Origin: Candidatus Siliceabacter maunaloa | GTDB taxonomy: Bacteria; Actinomycetota; Thermoleophilia; Solirubrobacterales; Solirubrobacteraceae | Length of the DNA: 64,000 bases | Assembly: GCA_024330185.1 (NCBI GenBank) | Contig: JANDLV010000007.1 | Location: 1 to 64,000 of the forward strand | Direction of reading: 5' to 3' | Shown: piece after piece, positions 7,890 to 15,847 of the stretch | Position numbering within the stretch: the stretch's first letter is position 1 | Layout: every line of letters starts with the position of its first letter | The notes under the pieces: model-generated | The model's database searches: none | What the model was told of the DNA's origin: nothing | The model's input: the letters and a program-made list of their open reading frames with translations, nothing else | Program-made: the position numbers and the translations under genes

Positions 7890-9041
7890 ATGAAGGTGGC
7901 CATCCTGGGCACGCGGGGGATCCCGGCGTCCTACAGCGGGTTCGAGACGGCGGCGGAGCAGCTCGCCAGCCGCCTGTCGGCGCGCGGCCACGAGGTGGTC
8001 GTCTACTGCCGCTCGCACGTCGTCGACCCCAGCCTGCGCGAGCACAAGGGGGCGCGCCTGGTCCACCTGCCCTCGGTGCGCAACAAGTACCTGGACACCT
8101 TCGCCCACACGCTGGCGTCCTCGCTTCACGCCGCGCTGGCCACCAAGCCCGACGTCGCGCTGTTCTTCATCGCCGGCAACGCGCCGATGTGCCGTATCAC
8201 GCGTTGGGCCGGCATCCCCACGGTGATCAACGTGGACGGGCTGGACAGCGACCGCTCCAAGTGGCCGCCCGTGGCCAAGGCCTACCTGCGCTTCGCCGAG
8301 CGCAACGCCCCGCGCTGGGCCGACACCGCGCTGACGGACTCCCACGCCGTGGCCGACGTCTTCGAGCAGCGCTACGGCCAGCGCATCGGCGTGGTGCCCT
8401 ACGGGGTGGAGGATCCCGGCGAGGCCCCGGTGGGCACGCTCGAGCGCCTGGGCCTGGAGCCCCGGCGCTACATCCTGTTCGTCGGGCGCCTGGAGCCCGA
8501 GAACAACCCGCACGTCCTCGTGGAGGCCTTCTCACGCATCTCGGCGGCCTCGGCGCGCGACATGAAGCTCGTGGTGGTCGGCGGGGCGCCCTACGCCGAC
8601 GAGTACATCCGTACCGTCCACCGCCGTGGCGACCCGCGCGTGCTCTTCCCCGGCTACGTCTTCGGGCCAGGCTACTGGGAGCTGCAGCGCAACGCCTACG
8701 TGTTCTGTGCTCCCACGGAGGTCGGCGGCACGCACCCGGTGATCCTCGAGGCCATGGCCGCGGGCAACTGCGTCCTGGTCAACGACCACACCCCCAACGT
8801 GGAGACGGTGGGCGACGCCGGCGTGACCTTCTCGGGCGAGGACGGCGTGCCCTCGCTGACGGCCGAGCTCGAGCGCCTTCTCGGCGACCCCGACAGGGTG
8901 GAGGCGCTGCGCGGTCGCGCCCGCGAGCGCGCCCGGCGCTACTCGTGGGAGGCGGTCACCGACCAGTACGAGGAGCTGCTGTGCCGCGCCGTGGCCGCGC
9001 GCGGGCCGGGCGCGCTGCCGCGGGAGCTGATCGAGAGGTGA
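7890..9041 (+). CDS. Rhamnosyltransferase-like GT (DUF1972 + GT4)
   Basis: The protein (383 residues) begins MKVAILGTRGIPASYSGFET, the hallmark of the DUF1972 domain found at the N-terminus of Cps2T/WchF/RgpA-type beta-1,4-rhamnosyltransferases. That domain covers roughly residues 1-180. The GT4 donor domain follows, with YILFVGRLEPENNPHVLVEAF and CAPTEVGGTHPVILEAMAAGNCVLVND; the latter is the EX7E region in a variant form. Such enzymes usually add the second sugar to undecaprenyl-PP-linked glycans. Rhamnose specificity is inferred from family resemblance only. Confidence 0.85.
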   Translation: MKVAILGTRGIPASYSGFETAAEQLASRLSARGHEVVVYCRSHVVDPSLREHKGARLVHLPSVRNKYLDTFAHTLASSLHAALATKPDVALFFIAGNAPMCRITRWAGIPTVINVDGLDSDRSKWPPVAKAYLRFAERNAPRWADTALTDSHAVADVFEQRYGQRIGVVPYGVEDPGEAPVGTLERLGLEPRRYILFVGRLEPENNPHVLVEAFSRISAASARDMKLVVVGGAPYADEYIRTVHRRGDPRVLFPGYVFGPGYWELQRNAYVFCAPTEVGGTHPVILEAMAAGNCVLVNDHTPNVETVGDAGVTFSGEDGVPSLTAELERLLGDPDRVEALRGRARERARRYSWEAVTDQYEELLCRAVAARGPGALPRELIER

Positions 9042-9060
9042 GGAAGACAACGAGTTTCGC

Positions 9061-9092
9061 CCTCCGGTCCTCTCAAGTTCGGACCTCCGGTC
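9061..9092. repeat. Short direct repeat between convergent genes
   Basis: CCTCCGGTC occurs at 9061-9069 and again at 9084-9092, enclosing a weak GGTCC/GGACC hairpin. It lies between the ends of the 7890 and 9097 genes and could be a weak bidirectional terminator. There is no U-tract. Confidence 0.25.
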
Positions 9093-9096
9093 GACG

Positions 9097-10710
9097 TCAG
9101 TCGCGCCCGCGGCCGTCGTCGACCTCGATGTACTGGCTGCGGCTGAGGTGCTCGGCGCCGGCGGCGTCGGTCCACTTGATGCGCACCCAGCCGTCCAGCC
9201 GTGCGGTGAACTGACGGCGCAGGTAGTGGGCGGGCATGCCCGAGGTCGCGGTGGCGCGCTTGCGGTAGCTCGTGCTCGAGCCCGCGTAGGAGCGCGTGCG
9301 GAACTGGATCTCGCTGCGTACCTCGCCGCGGGTCTCGGGGCGCAGGATGCCGAAGACCGTGACCTTCTCTCCGCGATCCAGCCGCTGATCGGGGATGTGC
9401 AGGCCGACGCGGTAGGCGTCGTAGGCGGGCTTCTCGGCGCCCTGCAGGTCCATCAGGCCCGACTGGAACGTCGTGGAGACGGGCTCGCCGTCGTCGACCA
9501 GCAGGAACTGGGCGAAGCTGCGCACGTAGGGCTTGTTGAAGGTGATGTACTCCGACCAGTTCATGAACTCGGCCTGCGTCTTGGGGGAGACGCCGGTCGG
9601 GTCGGGCGGGTCGGTCTGGTAGCCGAACTCGGTGAGCCAGATGGGCACGCCGTCGTCGGAGGGCAGCGGCACGCGGTAGCGCGCGTAGATGCGCCGCAGC
9701 GAGGTCTGCAGGTCGTGCAGGTTGGCGATGGTCACCCAGTCGCGGCTGCGCGGCTCGTCGTCGGGCGCCGCGATGAGCTCGTAGGGGTGATGGGCGAAGC
9801 CGCTGGCCTCGAAGAGGCCGGGATTCTCGGCCACGAACTGCGCCGGGTCCATCTCGGCCGGGCAGCCGCGCGCCGTCGCGGTGTCGCCGCGGTAGAACTG
9901 CGCGTTGGCGTCCAGGCAGTACATGCCGCGCAGGAAGCGCAGCGCGTCGATGGAGCGCGTCTCGCCCCTGTTGTCGCGCAGGCCCTTGGGGGCGAGGTCG
10001 CCGATGAGGATCGTGTCCTGCCCGTGGCCGGTCTGCTGGAGCCCGTTCCAGGCCGCGCTGACCAGGCCGCGGTAGATGGCCGGGGCGGATTCGACGAAGA
10101 AGCTCGAGCGGCCCTCCCGCGGGTCCGCCCGCCATTGCGGGGTCAGCCAGCCGGCCTGGTTGGGCTCGTTCCAGATCGACCAGAAGTCGACGCGCGGCAG
10201 CGGCGAGCCGCCGGGGCTCTGGCTGTAGGTGCCGCTGTAGCGGGTGCCCAGCGCGCGCACGAAGGCGGCGAACTCGTCGGTGCGGGGCTCGAAGGTCTCG
10301 TCGAGGTCCTCGCGCGCGGGATCGGGTGTGGCCCACTTGGGCGCCGGGGAGGTGACGTTGAAGTTGACGTCCATCCCGCGCGCCTGCGCGCCCTGGACGA
10401 GGAGGTCATAGCGCGCCCAGTTGTCCGGCGGGTAGGCGGCCGGGTCACTGGCGTTGAAGTTCGCCGGGCGCTGCTCGGAGTCCGACACGGGGGCGACCGT
10501 GCCCCAGAACACCGATATGCGGATGCGGTCGACGCCCAGCGCGGCGAGTCGGTCCAGCGTCTCGTTGGTGCCCTGCACCGAGTTGAAGATCAGCAGGTCG
10601 TCGTCCTGGAACATCGCCTCCTGGGACTTGTCCGCCTGCGCCACGGCGGGCACGGCCAGCCCGACGGACAGGCAGGTCAGCGCGGCGGCGATCGATCGTC
10701 TGGGCGACAT
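9097..10710 (-). CDS. Secreted glycoside hydrolase (GH-A clan)
   Basis: A 537-residue exported protein. A signal peptide is visible (PRRSIAAALTCLSVGLAVPAVAQA, cleavage near residue 26). A TIM-barrel-like body follows with WSIWNEPN (Glu182 as likely acid/base, the NEP motif) and IWLTEFGYQT (Glu361 as likely nucleophile), the pair expected of GH-A clan families such as GH5 or GH39. A C-terminal beta-rich part of about 90 residues follows (from ~450). The ATG at 10710 was preferred because the signal peptide starts there; an upstream in-frame start would precede it with 28 unlikely residues. It may trim or remodel the surface glycan made by this locus. Confidence 0.85.
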   Translation of the reverse strand: MSPRRSIAAALTCLSVGLAVPAVAQADKSQEAMFQDDDLLIFNSVQGTNETLDRLAALGVDRIRISVFWGTVAPVSDSEQRPANFNASDPAAYPPDNWARYDLLVQGAQARGMDVNFNVTSPAPKWATPDPAREDLDETFEPRTDEFAAFVRALGTRYSGTYSQSPGGSPLPRVDFWSIWNEPNQAGWLTPQWRADPREGRSSFFVESAPAIYRGLVSAAWNGLQQTGHGQDTILIGDLAPKGLRDNRGETRSIDALRFLRGMYCLDANAQFYRGDTATARGCPAEMDPAQFVAENPGLFEASGFAHHPYELIAAPDDEPRSRDWVTIANLHDLQTSLRRIYARYRVPLPSDDGVPIWLTEFGYQTDPPDPTGVSPKTQAEFMNWSEYITFNKPYVRSFAQFLLVDDGEPVSTTFQSGLMDLQGAEKPAYDAYRVGLHIPDQRLDRGEKVTVFGILRPETRGEVRSEIQFRTRSYAGSSTSYRKRATATSGMPAHYLRRQFTARLDGWVRIKWTDAAGAEHLSRSQYIEVDDGRGRD

Positions 10711-10721
10711 GGCTCTCACAA

Positions 10722-10750
10722 CCCGGCGAACCCTATGGGGTTGCGCCGGG
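10722..10750. terminator. Hairpin between polymerase and hydrolase genes
   Basis: CCCGGCG-AACCC (10722-10733) pairs with GGGTT-GCGCCGGG (10738-10750), with one bulged base and a short loop. It lies just past the stop of the leftward polymerase gene and before the start of the hydrolase. It could terminate or attenuate transcription. No U-run is present. Confidence 0.4.
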
Positions 10751-10790
10751 GCGATGTCGCACTGACTCCAGGAACGGCCATCGGATCGGC

Positions 10791-12944
10791 TCAACCCTGG
10801 GACCCCAGGTCACCTTCGGCGGGCGGCGGCGCGGGCGCCGGCTCGCCCAGCGCGCCGGCTGGAGCCTGCGCCCCGGCGCGCACCGCGGCGACGAAGACCC
10901 GTGCGGCCTGGGGGGAGCGGGGGTCGAGGAAGACGGCCGTGCGCGCCGCCTCCAGGCCCTGCTGGGCGCGGTTCATCACGGTCAGCTCGTACTCGGCCAG
11001 GCGCAGCCACGGATCCGGGTTCTCCGGCTGCAGGCGCACCGCCTCGGTGAGCGCGGCGAGCCCCGCCCTCGTGTCGCGGGCACGCCGCTCGACGATCGAG
11101 CGCTGGAACAGCGGCTCCACGGCGACCGGGTTGCGGTCCCGCGCGTCGGCTACGAGCCCGCGCGCGCGCTCGACGTCGCCGTCCTGAGCGGCCTGCAGCG
11201 CCGCCTGCCCGGCGTTCTGAGCGCGCAGCGGCTGCCACGCCATCCACGCCGCGGCCATGGCGACGAGCAGGATCGCCGCGGCCGCGCCTGCACGCAATGG
11301 TTTGCGGATGCCGGTACGCAGCCGTGCGGGTATGCGACCCACCTCGCCCTGCGTGCGCGCCGGCGGGAGCTCGGTGAACGGGCCGCGGCCGGCCACCCAC
11401 GCCGCGGCGAGCAAGGCGATGACCGCCACGCCGGGGAAGACCCAGGTCCAGTCGATGGTCGACTGGACGCCGAAGGTCACCACGATGGTCAGCAGCGTTA
11501 TGAGGCCCACGCGCTCGGGGGTGAAGGCCACGGCCCGCCAGCCGCGGCGCAGGCCCACCGCGCGGGTCGCGGCCAGCAGCCAGGTGACGAACAGCCCGAC
11601 GGTCAGCAGCCCGCCGATCACCCCCAGATCGGCCAGCACCTGGAAGCTGAAGCCGTGCGCGTAGCTGGTCACGATCGGATCGGGTCCGTAGCGCGGACGG
11701 GCGGTCTGGTAGCCGCCGGCGCCCAGTCCCGCGACCGGGTTGTCGGAGAACATGCCCAGCGCCTCGGTCCAGTACAGCCCGCGCAGGCTCTCGGTCTCCA
11801 GGAAGCGGCCGGGATCGTTGGAGGGCGCGGCCACCGTGTTGGCGGTGACGCTGTCCACGGCGCTGCTCACCGCGCCGCCGATGCCACCGCTCGACACGGC
11901 CAGCGCGCCGAGCACGCCCACTGGGATCATGGCCACCAGGCAGAGGGTCACCAGGCCGGCCCGCCGGCGCAGCCGCGGCTGGGGCGGGTGGGCCGCGGCG
12001 GCGAAGCCGATGGCCATGCCCGAGATGGTCAGGGCCGCTACTCCCGCCGCGAGCAGCAGCCCGAAGGACAGGCCCGCATCGGCGCGCAGGGCGAGCTCCA
12101 CATCGTCCTGGGCCAGGCCGGCCTGGCCGAAGGTCCACAGCGCCGTGAACAGCGCGACGACGAGCCCGGTGGCCAGCACCACGGCGCCGCGCAGGCGCAG
12201 CGGCACGAGCACGAACCACAGGGCGCAGCCGACGGCCACGGCGATGAGGGCCCCGCGGGAGTAGCTGAGCAGCAGCGTGGTGAGCACGATGCCCATCGCC
12301 GGGAAGGCCAGGGCGCTGACCGCGGCGTGCCCGTGGCGGCGGGTGCCCAGCCACAGGCAGCCGGGCACGGCCATGGCGGCGGCGATGCCCACCGCGTTCC
12401 AGTAGCCGAAGGGCGCGCGCAGGCGCGCGTAGATCTCGTCCTGCGCCAGCAGGCCGGGCAGCACCTTGGTGGCCAGCGAGTAGGCGCAGATCAGGACCAT
12501 GCCCAGCAGGAGGCCGCCCAGCAGGGCCTGCCAGCGGTGGGGCGCCACGTGGGTCACGGCGACCGCGGCGGCGAAGACGGCGGCATAGGCGAAGCCGCGG
12601 TTGGCTTCCAGCCAGCTGTCGGAGGGGTTGATGGACCAGGCGATCGAGGCGGCGGTCAGCGCGGCCAGCAGGAGCAGCAACGAGAGGCTCCACACGCCCC
12701 ACAGGCGCCGGGGGCGCACCGCGACCAGCCCGGCGCCGGCGATGACCGCGCCGCCGCCGAGCAGCAGCACGATCTCGATGAGCGTCACGCGACTCAGCGA
12801 GCTGCCGCCGGCGGCGCTGAGGGCCAGCGCCGCGACCGCCAGCCCCAGCCCGACGGTGAGGAGCCTGTTGTCGACCGACGGGCGCGGGAGCGCGGGGAGC
12901 CGGCCGCTCAGGCGCCGCTCAGGCGCCGCGGTGCGTACGGACAC
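10791..12944 (-). CDS. O-antigen ligase/polymerase-like membrane protein with TPR-like tail
   Basis: A Wzy_C/O-antigen ligase family protein of 717 residues. About 12 hydrophobic segments occupy residues 30-560. The signature region DNPVAGLGAGGYQTARPRYG (about 420-439), followed by YAHGFSFQVLADLGVIGGLL, matches the periplasmic loop and following helix of this family, which joins glycan chains through undecaprenyl-PP intermediates. After the last membrane segment there is an alpha-helical TPR-like tail (for example GLAALTEAVRLQPENPDPWLRLAEYEL). The last residues are Pro/Ala-rich. The start overlaps the upstream small secreted protein by 26 nt. It is the best candidate for the polymerase that partners the 31852 flippase. 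Confidence 0.88.
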   Translation of the reverse strand: MSVRTAAPERRLSGRLPALPRPSVDNRLLTVGLGLAVAALALSAAGGSSLSRVTLIEIVLLLGGGAVIAGAGLVAVRPRRLWGVWSLSLLLLLAALTAASIAWSINPSDSWLEANRGFAYAAVFAAAVAVTHVAPHRWQALLGGLLLGMVLICAYSLATKVLPGLLAQDEIYARLRAPFGYWNAVGIAAAMAVPGCLWLGTRRHGHAAVSALAFPAMGIVLTTLLLSYSRGALIAVAVGCALWFVLVPLRLRGAVVLATGLVVALFTALWTFGQAGLAQDDVELALRADAGLSFGLLLAAGVAALTISGMAIGFAAAAHPPQPRLRRRAGLVTLCLVAMIPVGVLGALAVSSGGIGGAVSSAVDSVTANTVAAPSNDPGRFLETESLRGLYWTEALGMFSDNPVAGLGAGGYQTARPRYGPDPIVTSYAHGFSFQVLADLGVIGGLLTVGLFVTWLLAATRAVGLRRGWRAVAFTPERVGLITLLTIVVTFGVQSTIDWTWVFPGVAVIALLAAAWVAGRGPFTELPPARTQGEVGRIPARLRTGIRKPLRAGAAAAILLVAMAAAWMAWQPLRAQNAGQAALQAAQDGDVERARGLVADARDRNPVAVEPLFQRSIVERRARDTRAGLAALTEAVRLQPENPDPWLRLAEYELTVMNRAQQGLEAARTAVFLDPRSPQAARVFVAAVRAGAQAPAGALGEPAPAPPPAEGDLGSQG

Positions 12945-13548
12945 GGCGTCGCACCCGGGTCCCGCTCAGGGCGCACAACGCGCCCGCGACCAGCACCAGG
13001 AGGACCAGCACGGGGGTGGGCAGGGTGGCGAGCGAGGCGAGGTCGGGGGCGCGGCCCGCGAGCTCGGGGCGCACGACGGCACCGTCGAGACTCGAGCCGG
13101 TTCGTGCCTGCTCCAGGAGCTCGCGCTCGGGCTCGCCGACGTCGGCCAGGGCGTTCTCCAGCGAGTCGCCCGTGTTCGGGGGACCACCGGGCGTGCCGGG
13201 CAGCACGGCGGAGTCCGAGCCGCCGAAGAAGCTGTCGCCCGCGCCGCCGAAGTCGGCCCCGGCGTCGCCGCCCGAGGCGGGCAGGCCGCCGCGCGTACCG
13301 CTGCTGCCGCCGCCCGCGGCGTCGTCGCGGGCGCGGGTGATGACGTCGCGGCACGGGCTGTAGCCGTCGATGTCGGCGGGCAGCTCGTCCAGCGCCTGGT
13401 TGTACTCCTTCTGCGAGTAGTCGCTGTCGATCTGCTCGTTGTCCGAGCAGTCGTCGATGACGTCCTGGCCGCTGGCCGAGGCGGCGGCCGGAAGGAAGGC
13501 CAGCACCACGAATGCGAGCAACATGATGCGAAGCGGACTCAGACGCAT
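12919..13548 (-). CDS. Secreted, C-terminally anchored protein of unknown function
   Basis: 209 residues. It starts with a signal peptide (LRIMLLAFVVLAFLPAAASA). The mature N-terminal region has two cysteines and acidic/tyrosine-rich text around DDCSDNEQIDSDYSQKEYNQ and DIDGYSPCRDVI. A Gly/Ser/Pro-rich linker follows, then one hydrophobic helix (LPTPVLVLLVLVAGALCAL) and a basic tail, i.e. a single C-terminal anchor. I recall similar cysteine-bearing proteins from Solirubrobacterales genomes, always uncharacterised. It is coupled to the polymerase gene, which begins inside its 3' end. A TAGCGT -10 lies 7 nt upstream. Confidence 0.75.
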   Translation of the reverse strand: MRLSPLRIMLLAFVVLAFLPAAASASGQDVIDDCSDNEQIDSDYSQKEYNQALDELPADIDGYSPCRDVITRARDDAAGGGSSGTRGGLPASGGDAGADFGGAGDSFFGGSDSAVLPGTPGGPPNTGDSLENALADVGEPERELLEQARTGSSLDGAVVRPELAGRAPDLASLATLPTPVLVLLVLVAGALCALSGTRVRRRVRTHRGA

Positions 13549-13555
13549 TGAGAGC

Positions 13556-13561
13556 ACGCTA
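13556..13561 (-). promoter_or_regulatory. Leaderless-type -10 element TAGCGT
   Basis: On the minus strand TAGCGT ends 7 nt before the ATG at 13548. It overlaps the stop codon (CTAG) of the upstream GT gene, so the 13548-10791 pair can be transcribed separately. Confidence 0.4.
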
Positions 13562-14605
13562 GCGCAAGGCCTCGGCCAGGCCGGCAGCCCAGGCATCGTG
13601 GGTGAAGGGGTGCACGTCGTGCCGCGCGGCGGCGCCCAGGCGGGCCCGCAGGTGCGCATCGGCGGCCAGTTCGCGCAGGGCGCCGGCCAGCGCGGGGGCG
13701 TCCCCGGCGGGCACGACGAGCCCGTTGCGGGCGTGACGCACGAGGCCGCCGGCGGCGGCGCCGACCTCGGTGCTGGCGATGACGGGAAGGGTGCGGTGCA
13801 TGGCTTCGTTGGCCACGAGCCCCCAGGGCTCGCGGAACGTCGCCGTCCGTGTGGACGGTAGGACCAGAACGTCGGAGCCCCCCATGAGGTTGCGGACTTG
13901 CTCGGGGGAGAGCGTGCCGGTGGCGTGGACGCCGCGAGGTTCGCGCCCGAGCTCCGCCACAAGGGCCCTCCCACCCGCACGGTCGACCCCCGCGAGGACG
14001 AGCGCGGCGTCGTCGAATCCCGCTTTCGCCCAGGCCCCGCGGAGCACGTCTACGCCCTTGCCGGGCGCGTCGCGCCCGGCGAACAGGGCCTGGAAGGGTG
14101 CGCGGCGGTCGGGCGTGATGTCGTCCGCCTCCCAGAAGGGGCCGTCGACGGCCTGGGGCGCGACGTGGACGCGCCGCGCGCCGAGGCGCCCGGCGAAGGC
14201 GGCGACGTGGGGGCCGTAGGCGACCACGGCGTGCGCGGTCGCGTGGATGCGTCGCAGCAGCGGAGCCGCGGCCAGGTGCGCGGCGCTGGCGGGCTGGTGC
14301 CACAGCGCGCTCCACAGCACGAAGGGGGTGCGCGAGCGCCGGGCGCCCGCGTAGGCGCCGGGCAGCGCGCGGCGTCCGACGGTGCCGGCCACGACGAAGC
14401 TGTGCTCGTGCGAGGCGGCCAGCGCGTGCACGTCGCGCTGCGCGACGCGCTCGTGCGGGAGGTCGAGCGTGTCCAGGCCATGGGTGGCGTGCAGGCTGGA
14501 GCCGCCGAAGAGCACGAGGCGCAGCGGCACGCGCTCCGCGAGCGCGGCGAAGGCCCCCACGCGATCGGGCGGGACGTGGTTGGTCACGAAGAGGACGGGC
14601 CTCAG
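13559..14605 (-). CDS. GT4-type glycosyltransferase
   Basis: GT-B enzyme of about 348 residues. LRPVLFVTNHVPPDRVGAF is the first strand, FQALFAGRDAPGKGVDVLRGA opens the donor domain, and REPWGLVANEAMHRTLPVIASTEVG holds the EX7E equivalent. There is no ATG or GTG between the upstream stop and the first strand. The likeliest start is CTG at 14605, which overlaps the upstream TGA. The ATG at 14656 is the alternative and would add 17 residues of out-of-family sequence. It is translationally linked to the GT at 14602-15786. Confidence 0.8.
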   Translation of the reverse strand: MRPVLFVTNHVPPDRVGAFAALAERVPLRLVLFGGSSLHATHGLDTLDLPHERVAQRDVHALAASHEHSFVVAGTVGRRALPGAYAGARRSRTPFVLWSALWHQPASAAHLAAAPLLRRIHATAHAVVAYGPHVAAFAGRLGARRVHVAPQAVDGPFWEADDITPDRRAPFQALFAGRDAPGKGVDVLRGAWAKAGFDDAALVLAGVDRAGGRALVAELGREPRGVHATGTLSPEQVRNLMGGSDVLVLPSTRTATFREPWGLVANEAMHRTLPVIASTEVGAAAGGLVRHARNGLVVPAGDAPALAGALRELAADAHLRARLGAAARHDVHPFTHDAWAAGLAEALR

Positions 14606-15786
14606 GTCATCGCCTCCCCGTAGGCGGCGACGGTCGCCGCACCGCACGCCGCCCACGTGAAGTGGCGCTCGACGGTCTCGCGGGCCCGCCGGCCGGCCTC
14701 GTAGCGGTGATGGACGTCGCCCAGCAGCGCATCGAGGCGCTGGGCCAGGGCCTCGACGTCGCCCGGGGGCACGAGGCTCATTCCCTCGCCCAGCGCGGCG
14801 ATCTCCTGCGGGCCGGGCTCCCCGCGGGCGCCGATGGCCGGCAGCCCGCCGGCCATGGCCTCCACGAAGGCGACGCCGAAGGCCTCGTCGACGGAGGGCA
14901 TGGCGAAGACGTGGCCGCGGCGGGCCAGCGCCAGGGCCTGTGCGTGGGGGAGCTGGCCGGCCAGCTCGAGTCGGTCGGCCAGCCCGAGCTCTCGCGCGAG
15001 GGTCTCCAGCGCGCCGCGCTGGGGCCCGTCGCCGATGACGAGGTACCGCGCGCGGGGATGGCGCTCACGCAGGGTCCACAGCGCGCGCAGGACGTCGGTG
15101 TGGCGCTTGCGCGGGTCGAGGTGGGCGACGGTGACGATCGTCGGGCGGTCGAAGGGGTCGCCGCCGCTCTTTGGGAGGTCCGTGCCCAGGCGCACCACCC
15201 GCTGCTCTCGTGCGCCGAGGGCCCGCGCGTGGGCGGCGGTGCCGGCGCTGTTGGCCAGCACCAGGCGCGCACGGGTCAGCGCGTGGCGCACCGCGCGCTC
15301 CCCGGCGGCGCAGCGCGGGGCGGTGTAGAAGACGTCGCCGCCGTGGACGGAGACGACCAGCGGCGCCGCGCGGCCGGCGGCGGTGCGCAGGACGGCGTCG
15401 GCGGCGGGCACGGCGTTGTGGGCGTGCACGACGTCGTAGGGGAAGTCGCGGCGCAGCGCGCGCAGGGCGGCGCCCAGCGAGGGCGCCGCCCAGCGTCCCC
15501 ACGCGGCGTAGGCGCGCGAGCGCGGCGGGCTGAAGAAGGGCACGTAGCGGACCTCGAGGTCGTCGAGCGTCGCCCGTCGCGGCTGGGCGGCCAGCGCTCG
15601 CGCCGCGGCGACCAGCGCTCCCGGCCCGGCGCGCAGCGCCGCCCGCGGGGGCACGAGCCGGTGCAGGACCAGCACGCGCACGTCCGCGCCGGCGTCCCGC
15701 GCGGCGAGCGCCTGGCGGTGGGCCCACACACCCAGCACCGGGTCGGCGGCGCGCGGATAGAACTCGGCGACGACGGCGACCTTCAT
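14602..15786 (-). CDS. GT4-type glycosyltransferase
   Basis: 394 residues. MKVAVVAEFYPRAADPVLGVWAHRQ is the typical first strand and loop, YDVVHAHNAVPAAD the acceptor-side motif, and TIVTVAHLDPRKRHTDVLRAL the donor-domain opening. MPSVDEAFGVAFVEAMAGGLPAIGARGEPG is the EX7E region. It starts at ATG 15786, about 60 nt after the preceding fusion GT, and shares its stop with the next gene's start. It probably adds one sugar of the repeat unit. Confidence 0.87.
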   Translation of the reverse strand: MKVAVVAEFYPRAADPVLGVWAHRQALAARDAGADVRVLVLHRLVPPRAALRAGPGALVAAARALAAQPRRATLDDLEVRYVPFFSPPRSRAYAAWGRWAAPSLGAALRALRRDFPYDVVHAHNAVPAADAVLRTAAGRAAPLVVSVHGGDVFYTAPRCAAGERAVRHALTRARLVLANSAGTAAHARALGAREQRVVRLGTDLPKSGGDPFDRPTIVTVAHLDPRKRHTDVLRALWTLRERHPRARYLVIGDGPQRGALETLARELGLADRLELAGQLPHAQALALARRGHVFAMPSVDEAFGVAFVEAMAGGLPAIGARGEPGPQEIAALGEGMSLVPPGDVEALAQRLDALLGDVHHRYEAGRRARETVERHFTWAACGAATVAAYGEAMT

Positions 15787-15847
15787 CGCCGTCTCGCGTG
15801 CGGCACGCCGGCACGGTGCGCGGCGGCCACCAGCGCGACCGTGGCCC

